NCBI RefSeq assembly: GCF_039614725.1 | Contig: NZ_CP154859.1 | Coordinates: 1,736,001-1,800,000, forward strand | Direction of reading: 5' to 3' | Origin: Thauera sp. JM12B12 | Lineage (GTDB): Bacteria; Pseudomonadota; Gammaproteobacteria; Burkholderiales; Rhodocyclaceae | Length of the DNA: 64,000 nt | In this document: positions 1-8,342 of the stretch, piece after piece | Layout of the letters: each line of letters opens with the position of its first letter | How positions within the stretch are numbered: the first letter of the stretch is position 1 | The notes under the pieces: generated by a model | The model's input: the letters and a program-made list of their open reading frames with translations, nothing else | What the model was told of the DNA's origin: nothing | Database searches by the model: none | Made by a program: the position numbers and the translations under genes

Positions 1-34
1 CGCAGGCAGGCGTCTGCATGCGGGCCCGGAAATG

Positions 35-64
35 AAAAAGCCTGGTCCGGGGACCAGGCTTTTT
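35..64 (-). terminator. Rho-independent terminator after the tRNA-Arg genes
   Basis: A perfect 14-bp inverted repeat (35-48 with 51-64) encloses a 2-base gap and has A/T runs at both outer ends, so it could work in both directions. It lies 10 bases past the 3' end of the minus-strand tRNA-Arg gene and probably ends the tRNA transcript. Confidence 0.8.
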
Positions 65-73
65 CGGGATGTC

Positions 74-150
74 TGGCGCGCCCGGAAGGATTCGAACCTC
101 CTACCCCCTGGTTCGTAGCCAGGTACTCTATCCAGATGAGCTACGGGCGC
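74..150 (-). tRNA. tRNA-Arg(ACG), copy 1
   Basis: On the minus strand a 77-nt tRNA folds with acceptor arms GCGCCCG and CGGGCGC, a GTTCGAATC T-loop and encoded CCA. The anticodon loop CTACGAA gives anticodon ACG, which is deaminated to ICG and reads CGU/CGC/CGA. It is nearly identical to the copy at 192-268; I see a single base difference, in the variable/T-arm region. Confidence 0.95.
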
Positions 151-191
151 GTCGCCGAAATCGTTTAGAGCCCGAGATCGGAAGGCTTTCT

Positions 192-268
192 TGGCGCGCC
201 CGGAAGGATTCGAACCTCCTGCCCCCTGGTTCGTAGCCAGGTACTCTATCCAGATGAGCTACGGGCGC
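192..268 (-). tRNA. tRNA-Arg(ACG), copy 2
   Basis: Second 77-nt minus-strand tRNA-Arg with anticodon ACG and encoded CCA. It is upstream of copy 1 in the direction of transcription, 41 bp away, so the pair is probably one transcript made from the promoter at 295-322. Confidence 0.95.
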
Positions 269-294
269 TTTGTGCTGCACTGCGAAGGAGCGGG

Positions 295-322
295 ATTATA
301 ACGACTGCACCCGCGACTTCAA
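295..322 (-). promoter_or_regulatory. Promoter of the tRNA-Arg pair
   Basis: On the minus strand, -35 TTGAAG (317-322) and a perfect -10 TATAAT (295-300) are separated by 16 bp. The -10 ends 26 bp before the mature 5' end of tRNA-Arg copy 2. This is a typical strong sigma-70 tRNA promoter. Confidence 0.7.
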
Positions 323-330
323 GTCTTATT

Positions 331-420
<90 letters not shown>

Positions 421-434
421 GCTCGAAGGTCGGC

Positions 435-462
435 ATTATAGTGAATCCGCCAAGAAAGTGAA
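435..462 (-). promoter_or_regulatory. Promoter of tRNA-Ser(CGA)
   Basis: Minus-strand -35 TTCACT (457-462), a 16-bp spacer and a perfect -10 TATAAT (435-440) sit just upstream of the tRNA 5' end at 420. Confidence 0.65.
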
Positions 463-538
463 CGACTTTTTGCATCGTGCGCTTGGCGAACCGACGCGGC
501 TCGCCGGCGTCGGCGGATCTGCGATCTCCCAGGGTGGA

Positions 539-889
539 TCAGGCGTTCGCTGGCAGCATCTCCTCGTAGGCACGCACCGCCTCGGCTGCGTACATCAGCG
601 CGGGACCGCCACCCATGTACGTGCACACGCCGAGCGTTTCCATGATCTGCTCGCGGGTCGCGCCGAGCCGGATCAGGGCCTTGACGTGAAAGCCGATGCA
701 GGCGTCGCAGCGCTGGGTCACCGCGATCGCGAGCGCGATGAGTTCCTTCTGCAACTCGCTGAGCGCGCCATCCTTGAGCGAACTCTTGGCCATCGCGCCG
801 AAGCCCTGCATGGTGTCGGGAATCTCCTTGCGCAGGGTGGCGAGGGCCTTGGAGACGTCTTGGGTGAGTTGTACGTGGGACTTGGACAT
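539..889 (-). CDS. Carboxymuconolactone decarboxylase/AhpD-like family protein
   Basis: A 116-residue, all-alpha small protein of the AhpD/CMD family. The motif QRCDACIGFH in the middle carries the CxxC pair and following His that form the thiol redox or peroxidase site of AhpD-like members. The Gly-rich tail MGGGPALMYAAEAV is typical of the short subgroup. The start is supported by AGGGAG 9 bases upstream of the ATG, and a TATTAT -10-like box lies near 920. Such proteins usually act as alkylhydroperoxidases; the substrate cannot be told from sequence. It follows folE2 on the same strand after a 135-bp gap, so it probably has its own promoter. Confidence 0.85.
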   Translation of the reverse strand: MSKSHVQLTQDVSKALATLRKEIPDTMQGFGAMAKSSLKDGALSELQKELIALAIAVTQRCDACIGFHVKALIRLGATREQIMETLGVCTYMGGGPALMYAAEAVRAYEEMLPANA

Positions 890-1024
890 GACGCAGCGCT
901 CCCTTGATTAAGAAAACGCTAATAATACGCGCGCAGCGACCGGGCGACCATCGGACGGCCTGATCGCTGAATAGGCGAGCCGAATGCCCCGCCTCGACGG
1001 CATCCACGCAGGGCGCGCGGGCGC

Positions 1025-1834
1025 TCAGGCGGCGGTTCGCTTGTCGCGCTCGATCAGCGCGTAGGCGGAATGGTTGTGGATCGACTCGAAGTTCTCGGAT
1101 TCGACCACGTAGGCGTCGATGCGGCCTTCGCGATTGAGCACCCCGGCCACGTCGCGCACCATGTCCTCGACGAACTTGGGGTTGTCGTAGGCGCGCTCGG
1201 TGACCCACTTCTCGTCCGGCCGCTTGAGCAGGCCGAATACCTCGCACGAGGCCTGGGCTTCGACCATCTGCACCATCTCCTCGATCCACAGGTGGCCGTT
1301 GAGCACCGCGGTCACGGTCACATGCGAGCGCTGATTGTGCGCGCCGTACTCGGAGATCTTCTTCGAGCACGGGCACAGGCTGGTCACCGGCACGACCACC
1401 TTCATGGTGAATTCGTAGCCGCCGCCTTCGCGGATGCTGCCGATGAAGCATACCTCGTAGTCCATCAGACTCTGCACGCCGGACACCGGGGCGGTCTTGT
1501 TGATGAAATAGGGGAAGCTCATCTCGACGTGGCCCGTCTCGGCCTCCAGGCGTTCAACCATCGCGCGCAGCATCGGTTCGAAGTTCTCGACCGAGATCTC
1601 GCGCTCGTTGCCGTTGAGGATCTCGATGAAGCGCGACATGTGCGTGCCCTTGAAATTGTGGGGCAGGCCTACATACATGTTGAAGCTGGCAACGGTGTGC
1701 TGCACGCCACCCGACTTGTCGGCAACCTTCACCGGATGCCGAATCGACTTGATGCCGACCTTGTTGATGGCGATCTGGCGGCTGTCGGTGCTGCTCTGGA
1801 CGTCGGGGATGGCGATCGCGGTGGGGGCGTTCAT
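1025..1834 (-). CDS. folE2: GTP cyclohydrolase FolE2
   Basis: Converts GTP to 7,8-dihydroneopterin triphosphate, the first step of tetrahydrofolate and queuosine precursor synthesis. It belongs to the FolE2 (type IB) family, which is unrelated in sequence to FolE and keeps working when zinc is scarce. The 269-residue length fits. The conserved [10 protein letters not shown] segment carries the metal-ligand/catalytic Cys, and NQRSH and [10 protein letters not shown] are family hallmarks. The frame extends upstream to 1897, but the ATG at 1834 ([15 protein letters not shown]) gives the normal N terminus. The gene lies between dxs and an AhpD-like gene. No zinc-responsive Zur box was recognised upstream. 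Confidence 0.93.
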   Translation of the reverse strand: MNAPTAIAIPDVQSSTDSRQIAINKVGIKSIRHPVKVADKSGGVQHTVASFNMYVGLPHNFKGTHMSRFIEILNGNEREISVENFEPMLRAMVERLEAETGHVEMSFPYFINKTAPVSGVQSLMDYEVCFIGSIREGGGYEFTMKVVVPVTSLCPCSKKISEYGAHNQRSHVTVTAVLNGHLWIEEMVQMVEAQASCEVFGLLKRPDEKWVTERAYDNPKFVEDMVRDVAGVLNREGRIDAYVVESENFESIHNHSAYALIERDKRTAA

Positions 1835-1939
1835 GCTGGGATCTCTGCAAGGGGCATCGGGCGCCCGGATGGGGGTGCAGGTGCAATCGAGTTGCAACTA
1901 CGCCCGGATCTTAGCTTTCCCGACAAAAATACTCAACCT

Positions 1940-3796
1940 TTAGGGCGCGAGGGCCCCTTCGATGCTGGCGAGGATGCCGGCCTTGTCCAGACCGACCGCA
2001 GCCAGCAGCTGACCCTGGTCGCCGTGGTCGATGAAGTGGTCGGGCAGGCCGAGGCGCAGCACGCGTGGACGCGTCGGGAGGCGGTCGACCACCCGCGCGA
2101 TCTCCGCGCCGGCGCCGCCGATGACTGCGTTCTCCTCGATCGTCACGAGCAGGTCGTGGCTGGCGGCGAGCTCGGCGATCAGGGCCTCGTCGATCGGCTT
2201 GACGAAGCGCATGTTGGCGACGGTGGCGTCGATCGCCTCGCCCACCTCGTGCGCGACCGGCACCAGGCTGCCGAAGGCGAGCAGGGCGACGCGCTTGCCG
2301 TGACGCCGGATCTCGCCCTTGCCGATCGGCAGGGCCTGCATCCCGGTCTGCGGCGCCACACCGGTTCCGCCGCCACGCGGGTAGCGCACGGCGGTGGGGC
2401 CAGGATGCTGCACGGCGGTGTAGAGCATCTGCCGGCATTCGTTCTCGTCGGCGGGGGCCATCACCACCATGTTGGGGATGCAGGCGAGATAGGAGAGATC
2501 GAAGGCGCCGTGATGGGTTGCGCCGTCGGCGCCGACCAGGCCGCCGCGGTCGATTGCGAACACGACCTGAAGGTTCTGCAGTGCGACGTCGTGGATCAGC
2601 TGGTCGTAGGCGCGCTGCAGGAACGTGGAGTAGATCGCCACCACCGGCACGAAGCCCTCGCAGGCGAGACCGGCGGCGAAGGTGACCGCGTGCTGCTCGG
2701 CGATGCCGACGTCGAAATAGCGGTCGGGGAACTCCTGTGCGAAGCGCACGAGCCCCGAGCCCTCGCGCATCGCGGGGGTGATCCCGACCACGCGCGGATC
2801 CGCCTTTGCCATGTCGCAGAGCCAGTCACCGAAGACCTGGGTATAGGTGAGCTTGCCGCCGCCCTTTCCGCTCTGGATGCCAGCGGTGTGGTCGAACTTG
2901 GAGACGCCGTGGTAGAGGATCGGATCGGCTTCGGCGAGCTTGTAGCCCTGGCCCTTCTTGGTGATCACGTGCAGGAACTGCGGGCCCTTGAGCTTCCTCA
3001 GGTTCTGCAGCGTGGGGATCAGCGCGTCGAGGTCGTGGCCGTCGATCGGGCCGTAGTAGTGGAACCCGAACTCCTCGAACAGCGTCCCCGGGCTGATCAT
3101 GCCCTTGGCGTACTCCTCGACCTTGCGCGCGAGTTCGGCGACCGGGGGCGCCATGCCGAGCACCTTTTCGCCGACGCGGCGCGCGGTGTTGTAGGTCGAG
3201 CCCGAGAGCATGCGGGCGAGGATCTTGGTGAGCGCCCCGACCGGCGGCGAGATCGACATCTCGTTGTCGTTGAGGATCACCAGCAGGTTGATGTCCTCCA
3301 TGTCGCCGGCGTTGTTCAGGGCCTCGAAGGCCATGCCGGCGGACATCGCGCCGTCGCCGATCACGGCGACCGCACGGCGGTCCTCCTTGCGTGCACGCGC
3401 CGCGACCGCCATGCCCAGCGCAGCCGAGATCGAGGTCGACGAATGTGCCGTGCCGAAGGTGTCGTAGTCGCTCTCGCAGCGGCGAGGGAAACCGGAGATG
3501 CCGCCATGGTGGCGCAGGCCGGACATCGCGGCGCGGCGGCCGGTGAGCACCTTGTGTCCGTAGGTCTGGTGACCGACGTCCCACACGATGCGGTCGTACG
3601 GCGTGTTGAAGACGTGGTGCAGGGCGATGGTGAGCTCGACCGTGCCCAGGTTCGAGGACAGGTGGCCGCCCGTCCTGGACACCGACTCGATCAGGAAGGC
3701 GCGCAACTCCTTGGCGAGCGTGTCGAGATCTCGACGATCGAGTTGGCGCAGGTCAGCGGGCGAGTTGATCCGTTCCAGGTAGGGATAGGGGGCCAT
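1940..3796 (-). CDS. dxs: 1-deoxy-D-xylulose-5-phosphate synthase
   Basis: Thiamine-diphosphate enzyme that condenses pyruvate with glyceraldehyde 3-phosphate to DXP, the entry step of the MEP isoprenoid pathway. It has 618 residues, like E. coli Dxs (620). Visible landmarks are [14 protein letters not shown] near the N terminus, the ThDP-binding segment [16 protein letters not shown], the transketolase pyrimidine-domain segment [15 protein letters not shown] with its catalytic Glu, and a C-terminal transketolase domain. The start is the ATG giving [11 protein letters not shown]; longer in-frame extensions run into ispA. ispA lies 55 bp upstream on the same strand, so xseB-ispA-dxs is the classic isoprenoid operon. 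Confidence 0.97.
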   Translation of the reverse strand: MAPYPYLERINSPADLRQLDRRDLDTLAKELRAFLIESVSRTGGHLSSNLGTVELTIALHHVFNTPYDRIVWDVGHQTYGHKVLTGRRAAMSGLRHHGGISGFPRRCESDYDTFGTAHSSTSISAALGMAVAARARKEDRRAVAVIGDGAMSAGMAFEALNNAGDMEDINLLVILNDNEMSISPPVGALTKILARMLSGSTYNTARRVGEKVLGMAPPVAELARKVEEYAKGMISPGTLFEEFGFHYYGPIDGHDLDALIPTLQNLRKLKGPQFLHVITKKGQGYKLAEADPILYHGVSKFDHTAGIQSGKGGGKLTYTQVFGDWLCDMAKADPRVVGITPAMREGSGLVRFAQEFPDRYFDVGIAEQHAVTFAAGLACEGFVPVVAIYSTFLQRAYDQLIHDVALQNLQVVFAIDRGGLVGADGATHHGAFDLSYLACIPNMVVMAPADENECRQMLYTAVQHPGPTAVRYPRGGGTGVAPQTGMQALPIGKGEIRRHGKRVALLAFGSLVPVAHEVGEAIDATVANMRFVKPIDEALIAELAASHDLLVTIEENAVIGGAGAEIARVVDRLPTRPRVLRLGLPDHFIDHGDQGQLLAAVGLDKAGILASIEGALAP

Positions 3797-3851
3797 GGAC
3801 GATCCGGCTTCTTGGTTGCGTTGTTCTTGAATGCGGGTCGAAGCAGACGGC

Positions 3852-4760
3852 TCAGAACGCACGGTGGACCACGTAGTCGGCAAGCTGCTCCAGCCTGTGG
3901 GCGCGCGCGCCGAAGGGGCGCAGCGTATTGCGTGCGTCGACCAGCATATCGTCGGCAAGTTTTCGTGCTTCGCCGAGACCGAGCAGGCTGACGTAGGTCG
4001 GCTTGTCGTGAGCAGCGTCCTTGCCGGCCGTCTTTCCGAGAGTCGCCGTGTCGGCTGCGGCGTCGAGGATGTCGTCGACGACCTGGAACAGCAAGCCGAC
4101 GACCTTGGCGTAGTGGTCGAGGCGGTCGAGCTCGTCCGGGTCGAGTGCGCCCCCGGCGCGGGCGCCGAGCAGCACGGCGGCACGGATCAGCGCACCCGTC
4201 TTGTGTACGTGCATGAACTCGAGCTCTGCTCGCCCCAGCTGCACGCCGACGGAGGCGAGGTCGATCGCCTGTCCGCCCGCCATTCCGCGGGAGCCCGCGG
4301 CCACGGCGAGCTGCGTGATCATGCCGAGCTGGCGCGACGGATCCTTGCCGATCGGCGCCTCCGCCAGCACCTGGAAGGCGAGCGTCTGCAGGGCATCGCC
4401 GGCGAGCAGCGCGGTCGCCTCGTCGAACTCGACATGCACGGTCGGCTTGCCGCGCCGCAGCACGTCATCGTCCATGCAGGGCATGTCGTCGTGCACCAGG
4501 GAGTAGGCATGGATGAGTTCGACCGCACAGGCGACACGGTCGAGTTCGGTCGCGTCGGCTCCCGCGAGTTCGCCCGCCGCGTGGGCGAGCAGGGGGCGCA
4601 CGCGCTTGCCGCCGCCGAGGACGGCGTAGCGCATCGCCTCATGCAGGCGCTGGGGGGCAATCGAGGCCTCAGGAAGGACGCGGGCGAGCGCCTGTTCGGT
4701 GCGCCCCTGGACCTGCGCCATCCAGTCCCTGAATGAGGAGGAGGAATTGGTGTCGTTCAT
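3852..4760 (-). CDS. ispA: Farnesyl diphosphate synthase (polyprenyl synthetase)
   Basis: Short-chain trans-prenyl transferase that adds two isopentenyl units to DMAPP to give farnesyl-PP, the precursor of undecaprenyl-PP, quinones and hopanoids. The 302 residues include the first Asp-rich motif in [12 protein letters not shown] with following RRGKPT, and the second in FQVVDDILD. The product-length region fits an FPP synthase rather than a long-chain synthase. The ATG overlaps the xseB stop as ATGA, indicating translational coupling. dxs follows after 55 bp. Confidence 0.96.
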   Translation of the reverse strand: MNDTNSSSSFRDWMAQVQGRTEQALARVLPEASIAPQRLHEAMRYAVLGGGKRVRPLLAHAAGELAGADATELDRVACAVELIHAYSLVHDDMPCMDDDVLRRGKPTVHVEFDEATALLAGDALQTLAFQVLAEAPIGKDPSRQLGMITQLAVAAGSRGMAGGQAIDLASVGVQLGRAELEFMHVHKTGALIRAAVLLGARAGGALDPDELDRLDHYAKVVGLLFQVVDDILDAAADTATLGKTAGKDAAHDKPTYVSLLGLGEARKLADDMLVDARNTLRPFGARAHRLEQLADYVVHRAF

Positions 4761-5014
4761 GCGCCTGCCTTGCCGTCTTCACGGCTGGAGTCGGCGCCGC
4801 GGAAATCCACCAGCGCGTCGCCTTCGAGCACCTTGACTCGTTGCTCGGCGTCACTCAGCGTGCCCTGGCAGAAGCGCAGAAGGCTCACGCCACGCTGGTA
4901 GCGCGTGAGGGCGTCCTCGAGCGGCAGGTTGCCCGCCTCCATTTCCTGGACGATGGCCTCGAGTTCCGAGACGGCCGCTTCGAACGACTTGGGCGGGGTT
5001 GCCGACTTTGGCAT
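4757..5014 (-). CDS. xseB: Exodeoxyribonuclease VII small subunit
   Basis: An 85-residue subunit of exonuclease VII, which degrades single-stranded DNA with XseA. The family pattern FEAAVSELEAIVQEMEAGNLPLEDALTRYQ, split here as FEAAVSELEAIVQ and MEAGNLPLEDAL, is clear. The frame can begin at a TTG at 5035, but the ATG at 5014 (MPKSATPPKSF) matches the usual N terminus. It is the first gene of the xseB-ispA-dxs operon and overlaps ispA by 4 bases. The large subunit gene is not in the window. Confidence 0.92.
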   Translation of the reverse strand: MPKSATPPKSFEAAVSELEAIVQEMEAGNLPLEDALTRYQRGVSLLRFCQGTLSDAEQRVKVLEGDALVDFRGADSSREDGKAGA

Positions 5015-5139
5015 GGATGGATATCTGCGCGGCAAAAGCGGGAAAATAACCGAATGCAGGTCTGGCGGTCAAACGGGGTCTGGCTTACACTAAACCGTTT
5101 ATTTTTCCGGATTTCTTGTCCGCAAGAGGAGGTTCGGGG

Positions 5140-6246
5140 ATGTCCGACATCGCTTCCAAGGCTCAACTGGCCCAGGCGGCTTCCCAGCTGCCGGTTTCCT
5201 GGTACTTCGACGAGAAGGTTTTCGAACTGGAGAAGAAGCTCCTCTTCGATGCCGGCCCGGGGTACGTCGGCCACGAGCTGATGGTTCCCGAGGTCGGCAA
5301 CTACCGCTCGCTCGAGTGGCTCGACCATTCCAAGCTGCTGTTCCGCACCGAGGCGGGCGTGCATCAGCTGTCCAACGTCTGCCGCCATCGCCAGGCGATC
5401 ATGCTGCAAGGCAGCGGCACGACCGAGCACGTGGTGTGTCCGGTGCATCGCTGGACCTACGACCAGCAGGGCGCCCTGATCGGCGCGCCGCATTTCGCCG
5501 AGAAACCCTGCCTGGGTCTCAAGCGCGACGTGCTCGAGAACTGGAACGGCCTGCTCTTCAAGGGGCCGCGTTCGGCGAATGCCGACCTTGCAGGCATGAA
5601 GGTCGCCACCGAGCTCGATTTCAGCGGCTACAAGCTTGACCGCGTCGAGATCCACCAGTGCAACTACAACTGGAAGACCTTCATCGAGGTCTATCTCGAG
5701 GACTACCACGTCGTGCCCTTCCACCCGGGCTTGGGCAACTTCGTGACCTGCGACGACCTGTCGTGGCAGTTCGGCGACTGGTATTCGGTGCAGCAGGTGG
5801 GCATCACCTCGCTCGCCAAGCCGGGCTCGGCGACGTACGCCAAGTGGCACAAGGCGGTGCTCGACTACTACGGCGAGAAGAAGCCGCAGCACGGCGCGAT
5901 CTGGCTCACCTATTACCCGAACATCATGGTCGAGTGGTACCCGCACGTGCTGGTGGTGAGCACGCTGATCCCGACCGATGTGAACCGCACCACCAACGTC
6001 GTCGAGTTCTACTACCCCGAGGACATCGTCGAGTTCGAGCGCGAGTTCGTCGAGGCCGAGCAGGCCGCGTACATGGAGACCGCGATCGAGGACGACGACA
6101 TCGCCGAGCGCATGGACCGCGGTCGACTGGCGCTGATGAAGGAAGGGCGCAACGAGGTGGGCCCCTACCAGTCGCCCTACGAGGACGGAATGCAGCACTT
6201 CCACGAGTTCTACCGGCGGATCATGGAGCCGCAGATCGGCGGCTGA
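5140..6246 (+). CDS. Rieske-type aromatic ring-hydroxylating oxygenase, alpha subunit-like
   Basis: A 368-residue protein with an N-terminal Rieske [2Fe-2S] domain (CRH around residue 80 and CPVH about 20 residues later) and a C-terminal mononuclear iron catalytic domain with EDYHVVPFHPG supplying two His ligands. The family adds oxygen to aromatic rings, quaternary amines or sterols using electrons from a reductase. No reductase, ferredoxin or beta subunit is adjacent, so it must borrow partners. The ATG at 5140 follows AGAGGAGG by 7 bases; a TTG further upstream is rejected. It is divergent from xseB across 125 bp. The substrate cannot be predicted. Confidence 0.88.
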   Translation: MSDIASKAQLAQAASQLPVSWYFDEKVFELEKKLLFDAGPGYVGHELMVPEVGNYRSLEWLDHSKLLFRTEAGVHQLSNVCRHRQAIMLQGSGTTEHVVCPVHRWTYDQQGALIGAPHFAEKPCLGLKRDVLENWNGLLFKGPRSANADLAGMKVATELDFSGYKLDRVEIHQCNYNWKTFIEVYLEDYHVVPFHPGLGNFVTCDDLSWQFGDWYSVQQVGITSLAKPGSATYAKWHKAVLDYYGEKKPQHGAIWLTYYPNIMVEWYPHVLVVSTLIPTDVNRTTNVVEFYYPEDIVEFEREFVEAEQAAYMETAIEDDDIAERMDRGRLALMKEGRNEVGPYQSPYEDGMQHFHEFYRRIMEPQIGG

Positions 6247-6408
6247 GCCTGGCTGCAGCCGCCCTGGCTCCGCGGAAGCCCGACCAGCGCTCGGGCGGCA
6301 GCGGGGCACGCCTTCCATCGGCTGGGGCACGCGCCCTGCGGGCTCGGACAGTCCTCGGCGGCTCCAGCCGCCTTGGACGGGCGTCAGGCGATGGTTCGCG
6401 TGCGCGCT

Positions 6409-7347
6409 TCAGCGCAGGTCCTGCAACTCCTTCGGCAGCGGAAAGGTCACCTTCTCCGGCACGCCGTCGAGGTTGCGCACCGCGCCGCCACTCAGCGCCT
6501 TGAGCCGCGCGATCACTTCCTCCACCAGCACTTCCGGCGCCGAGGCGCCCGCGGTCACGCCGACGCGGCGCTTGCCTTGCACCCAGGCGGGGTCGATGCC
6601 GGCTGCGTTGTCGACCAGGTAGGCCGGCACGCCGCGCAGCTCGGCGACCTCGCGCAGGCGGTTGGAGTTGGAGCTGTTCTTCGAGCCCACCACGAACACC
6701 ACGTCCGCATGCGGGGTCATGAACTTCACCGCATCCTGGCGGTTCTGGGTCGCGTAGCAGATGTCGTCCTTCTTCGGTCCGACGATGCTGGGGAAGCGGG
6801 CGCGCAGGGCATCGACGATGGTCGCGGCGTCATCCACCGACAGCGTGGTCTGGGTCACGTAGGCGAGCTTGTCGGGGTCGGCGACCTGCAGCGCGGCGAC
6901 GTCCTCGGGCGTCTCGACCAGGTGGATGCCGGAGCTCGCCTGGCCCATCGTGCCCTCGACCTCCGGGTGGCCCTTGTGACCGATCATGATGATCTCGCGG
7001 CCCTGGTCACGCATGCGGCCGACCTCGATATGCACCTTGGTGACCAGCGGGCAGGTGGCGTCGAAAACGCGCAGGCCGCGGCGCTCGGCTTCCTCGCGCA
7101 CGGCCAGCGAGACGCCGTGTGCCGAGAAGATGACCGTGTTGCCGGCGGGCACCTCGTCGAGCTCGTCCACGAAGATCGCGCCCTTGTTGCGCAGGTCGTC
7201 CACGACGAACTTGTTGTGCACGACCTCGTGGCGCACGTAGATCGGCGCGCCGAAGCGCTGCAGGGCGCGCTCGACGATCTCGATCGCGCGCTCGACGCCG
7301 GCGCAGAAGCCGCGCGGATTGGCGAGGAGGATTTCCTTGTCGTTCAT
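6409..7347 (-). CDS. ispH: 4-hydroxy-3-methylbut-2-enyl diphosphate reductase
   Basis: Final MEP-pathway enzyme: a [4Fe-4S] protein that reduces HMBPP to IPP and DMAPP. The 312 residues carry all expected features: [13 protein letters not shown] with the first cluster Cys, [19 protein letters not shown] with the second Cys, and the C-terminal [10 protein letters not shown] binding loop. It follows fkpB after 32 bp, the conserved ileS-lspA-fkpB-ispH order of proteobacteria. Confidence 0.97.
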   Translation of the reverse strand: MNDKEILLANPRGFCAGVERAIEIVERALQRFGAPIYVRHEVVHNKFVVDDLRNKGAIFVDELDEVPAGNTVIFSAHGVSLAVREEAERRGLRVFDATCPLVTKVHIEVGRMRDQGREIIMIGHKGHPEVEGTMGQASSGIHLVETPEDVAALQVADPDKLAYVTQTTLSVDDAATIVDALRARFPSIVGPKKDDICYATQNRQDAVKFMTPHADVVFVVGSKNSSNSNRLREVAELRGVPAYLVDNAAGIDPAWVQGKRRVGVTAGASAPEVLVEEVIARLKALSGGAVRNLDGVPEKVTFPLPKELQDLR

Positions 7348-7379
7348 TGCTTGTCTCTGTGGGGTGTTTCCGGTGGTGC

Positions 7380-7808
7380 TCAGGAGATTCCGATCACCTG
7401 CACCTCGAAGCGGATCGCCTTGCCCGCGAGCGGGTGGTTGAAGTCGATCAGCGCCGACTGAGCGTCGATCTCGCGCACCAGTCCGGAATAGCGCGAGCCG
7501 TCGGGGGCGGTGAATTCCATGATGCTCATGGCTTCGATCTCCTCGTCCGGCATGTGTTCGCGCTTGACGCGCTCGACCAGCTCCTCGCGGTAGGGGCCGA
7601 AGGCCTCGTCGGCGGCGAGCTCGAACACGTGGTGGGTGCCGGGCATCAGGCCGATCAACAGGCGCTCCATCGCCGGCAGCATTTCGCCGGCTCCCAACTG
7701 CAGCGTGGCGGGGGTGGCGTTGAAGGTGCTGATGAGCGGCTGGCCGCTCGGCAGCGAGATGCGGTAATGCAGGGTGACGAGGCTGTTGGCCTGGATCGCT
7801 TCGCTCAA
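7380..7808 (-). CDS. fkpB: FKBP-type peptidyl-prolyl isomerase, SlpA/FkpB type
   Basis: A 142-residue SlyD-like [19 protein letters not shown] begins the FKBP fold, and the inserted IF domain and C-terminal [20 protein letters not shown] segment (here [15 protein letters not shown]) are diagnostic. I place the start at the TTG at 7808 because it overlaps the lspA stop as TTGA, indicating coupled translation, and gives the usual length. Longer in-frame starts lie inside lspA. It probably aids folding of cytosolic proteins; its exact client is unknown. Confidence 0.88.
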   Translation of the reverse strand: MSEAIQANSLVTLHYRISLPSGQPLISTFNATPATLQLGAGEMLPAMERLLIGLMPGTHHVFELAADEAFGPYREELVERVKREHMPDEEIEAMSIMEFTAPDGSRYSGLVREIDAQSALIDFNHPLAGKAIRFEVQVIGIS

Positions 7809-8329
7809 GAGGGTGCTCCCGGTTGGGCCTGGTCGCGGCTGGAGGGACCGAAGAGCTGGCCCCACAGCATCATCACGACGCCGACGGTGATGGCCGAGTC
7901 GGCCAGGTTGAACGCCGGCCAGCTCCAGCCGGCGTAGTGGAAATGCAGGAAATCGACGACGGCACCATGCACGATGCGGTCATAAACGTTGCCGAGCGCA
8001 CCGCCGATGATCAGTGCAAAAGCCGCCGGCAGCAGCTTCTCGTGCCGGTGCTGATGCATCAGGGTGAGCAGCCAGCCGCTGATCACCACCGCAAGTACGG
8101 TGAAGAACCAGCGCTGCCAGCCGCTGTGATCGGCGAGGAAGCTGAACGCCGCACCGGTGTTGAACACCAGCACCAGGTCGAAGAAGCTCGTGACCGGAAT
8201 GACCTGGCCGTAGTGCAGCGTCGCCAGCACCATCTGCTTGGTGATCTGGTCGAGCACACCGACCACCACCGCGAGGATGAGCCAGGGCAGCATCAGCGCC
8301 AGCGCGCCGCGCGGAGCGGAGGCGTTCAT
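7805..8329 (-). CDS. lspA: Lipoprotein signal peptidase (signal peptidase II)
   Basis: Inner-membrane aspartic protease that cleaves signal peptides from diacylglyceryl-prolipoproteins. Four hydrophobic segments are visible, and the two catalytic Asp lie in [10 protein letters not shown] and [12 protein letters not shown] use the ATG at 8329 ([10 protein letters not shown]), which begins 13 bp after the ileS stop. An ATG at 8350 that would overlap ileS by a few bases is a real alternative. The stop overlaps the fkpB start. Confidence 0.95.
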   Translation of the reverse strand: MNASAPRGALALMLPWLILAVVVGVLDQITKQMVLATLHYGQVIPVTSFFDLVLVFNTGAAFSFLADHSGWQRWFFTVLAVVISGWLLTLMHQHRHEKLLPAAFALIIGGALGNVYDRIVHGAVVDFLHFHYAGWSWPAFNLADSAITVGVVMMLWGQLFGPSSRDQAQPGAPS

Positions 8330-8342
8330 CGTGCCGGCCGCC

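Noticed and set aside
1070..3991. 973-residue plus-strand frame opposite folE2/dxs
   Set aside because: Shadow frame of conserved minus-strand genes with composition typical of antisense translation. The same holds for the plus frame at 8748-11459 opposite ileS.
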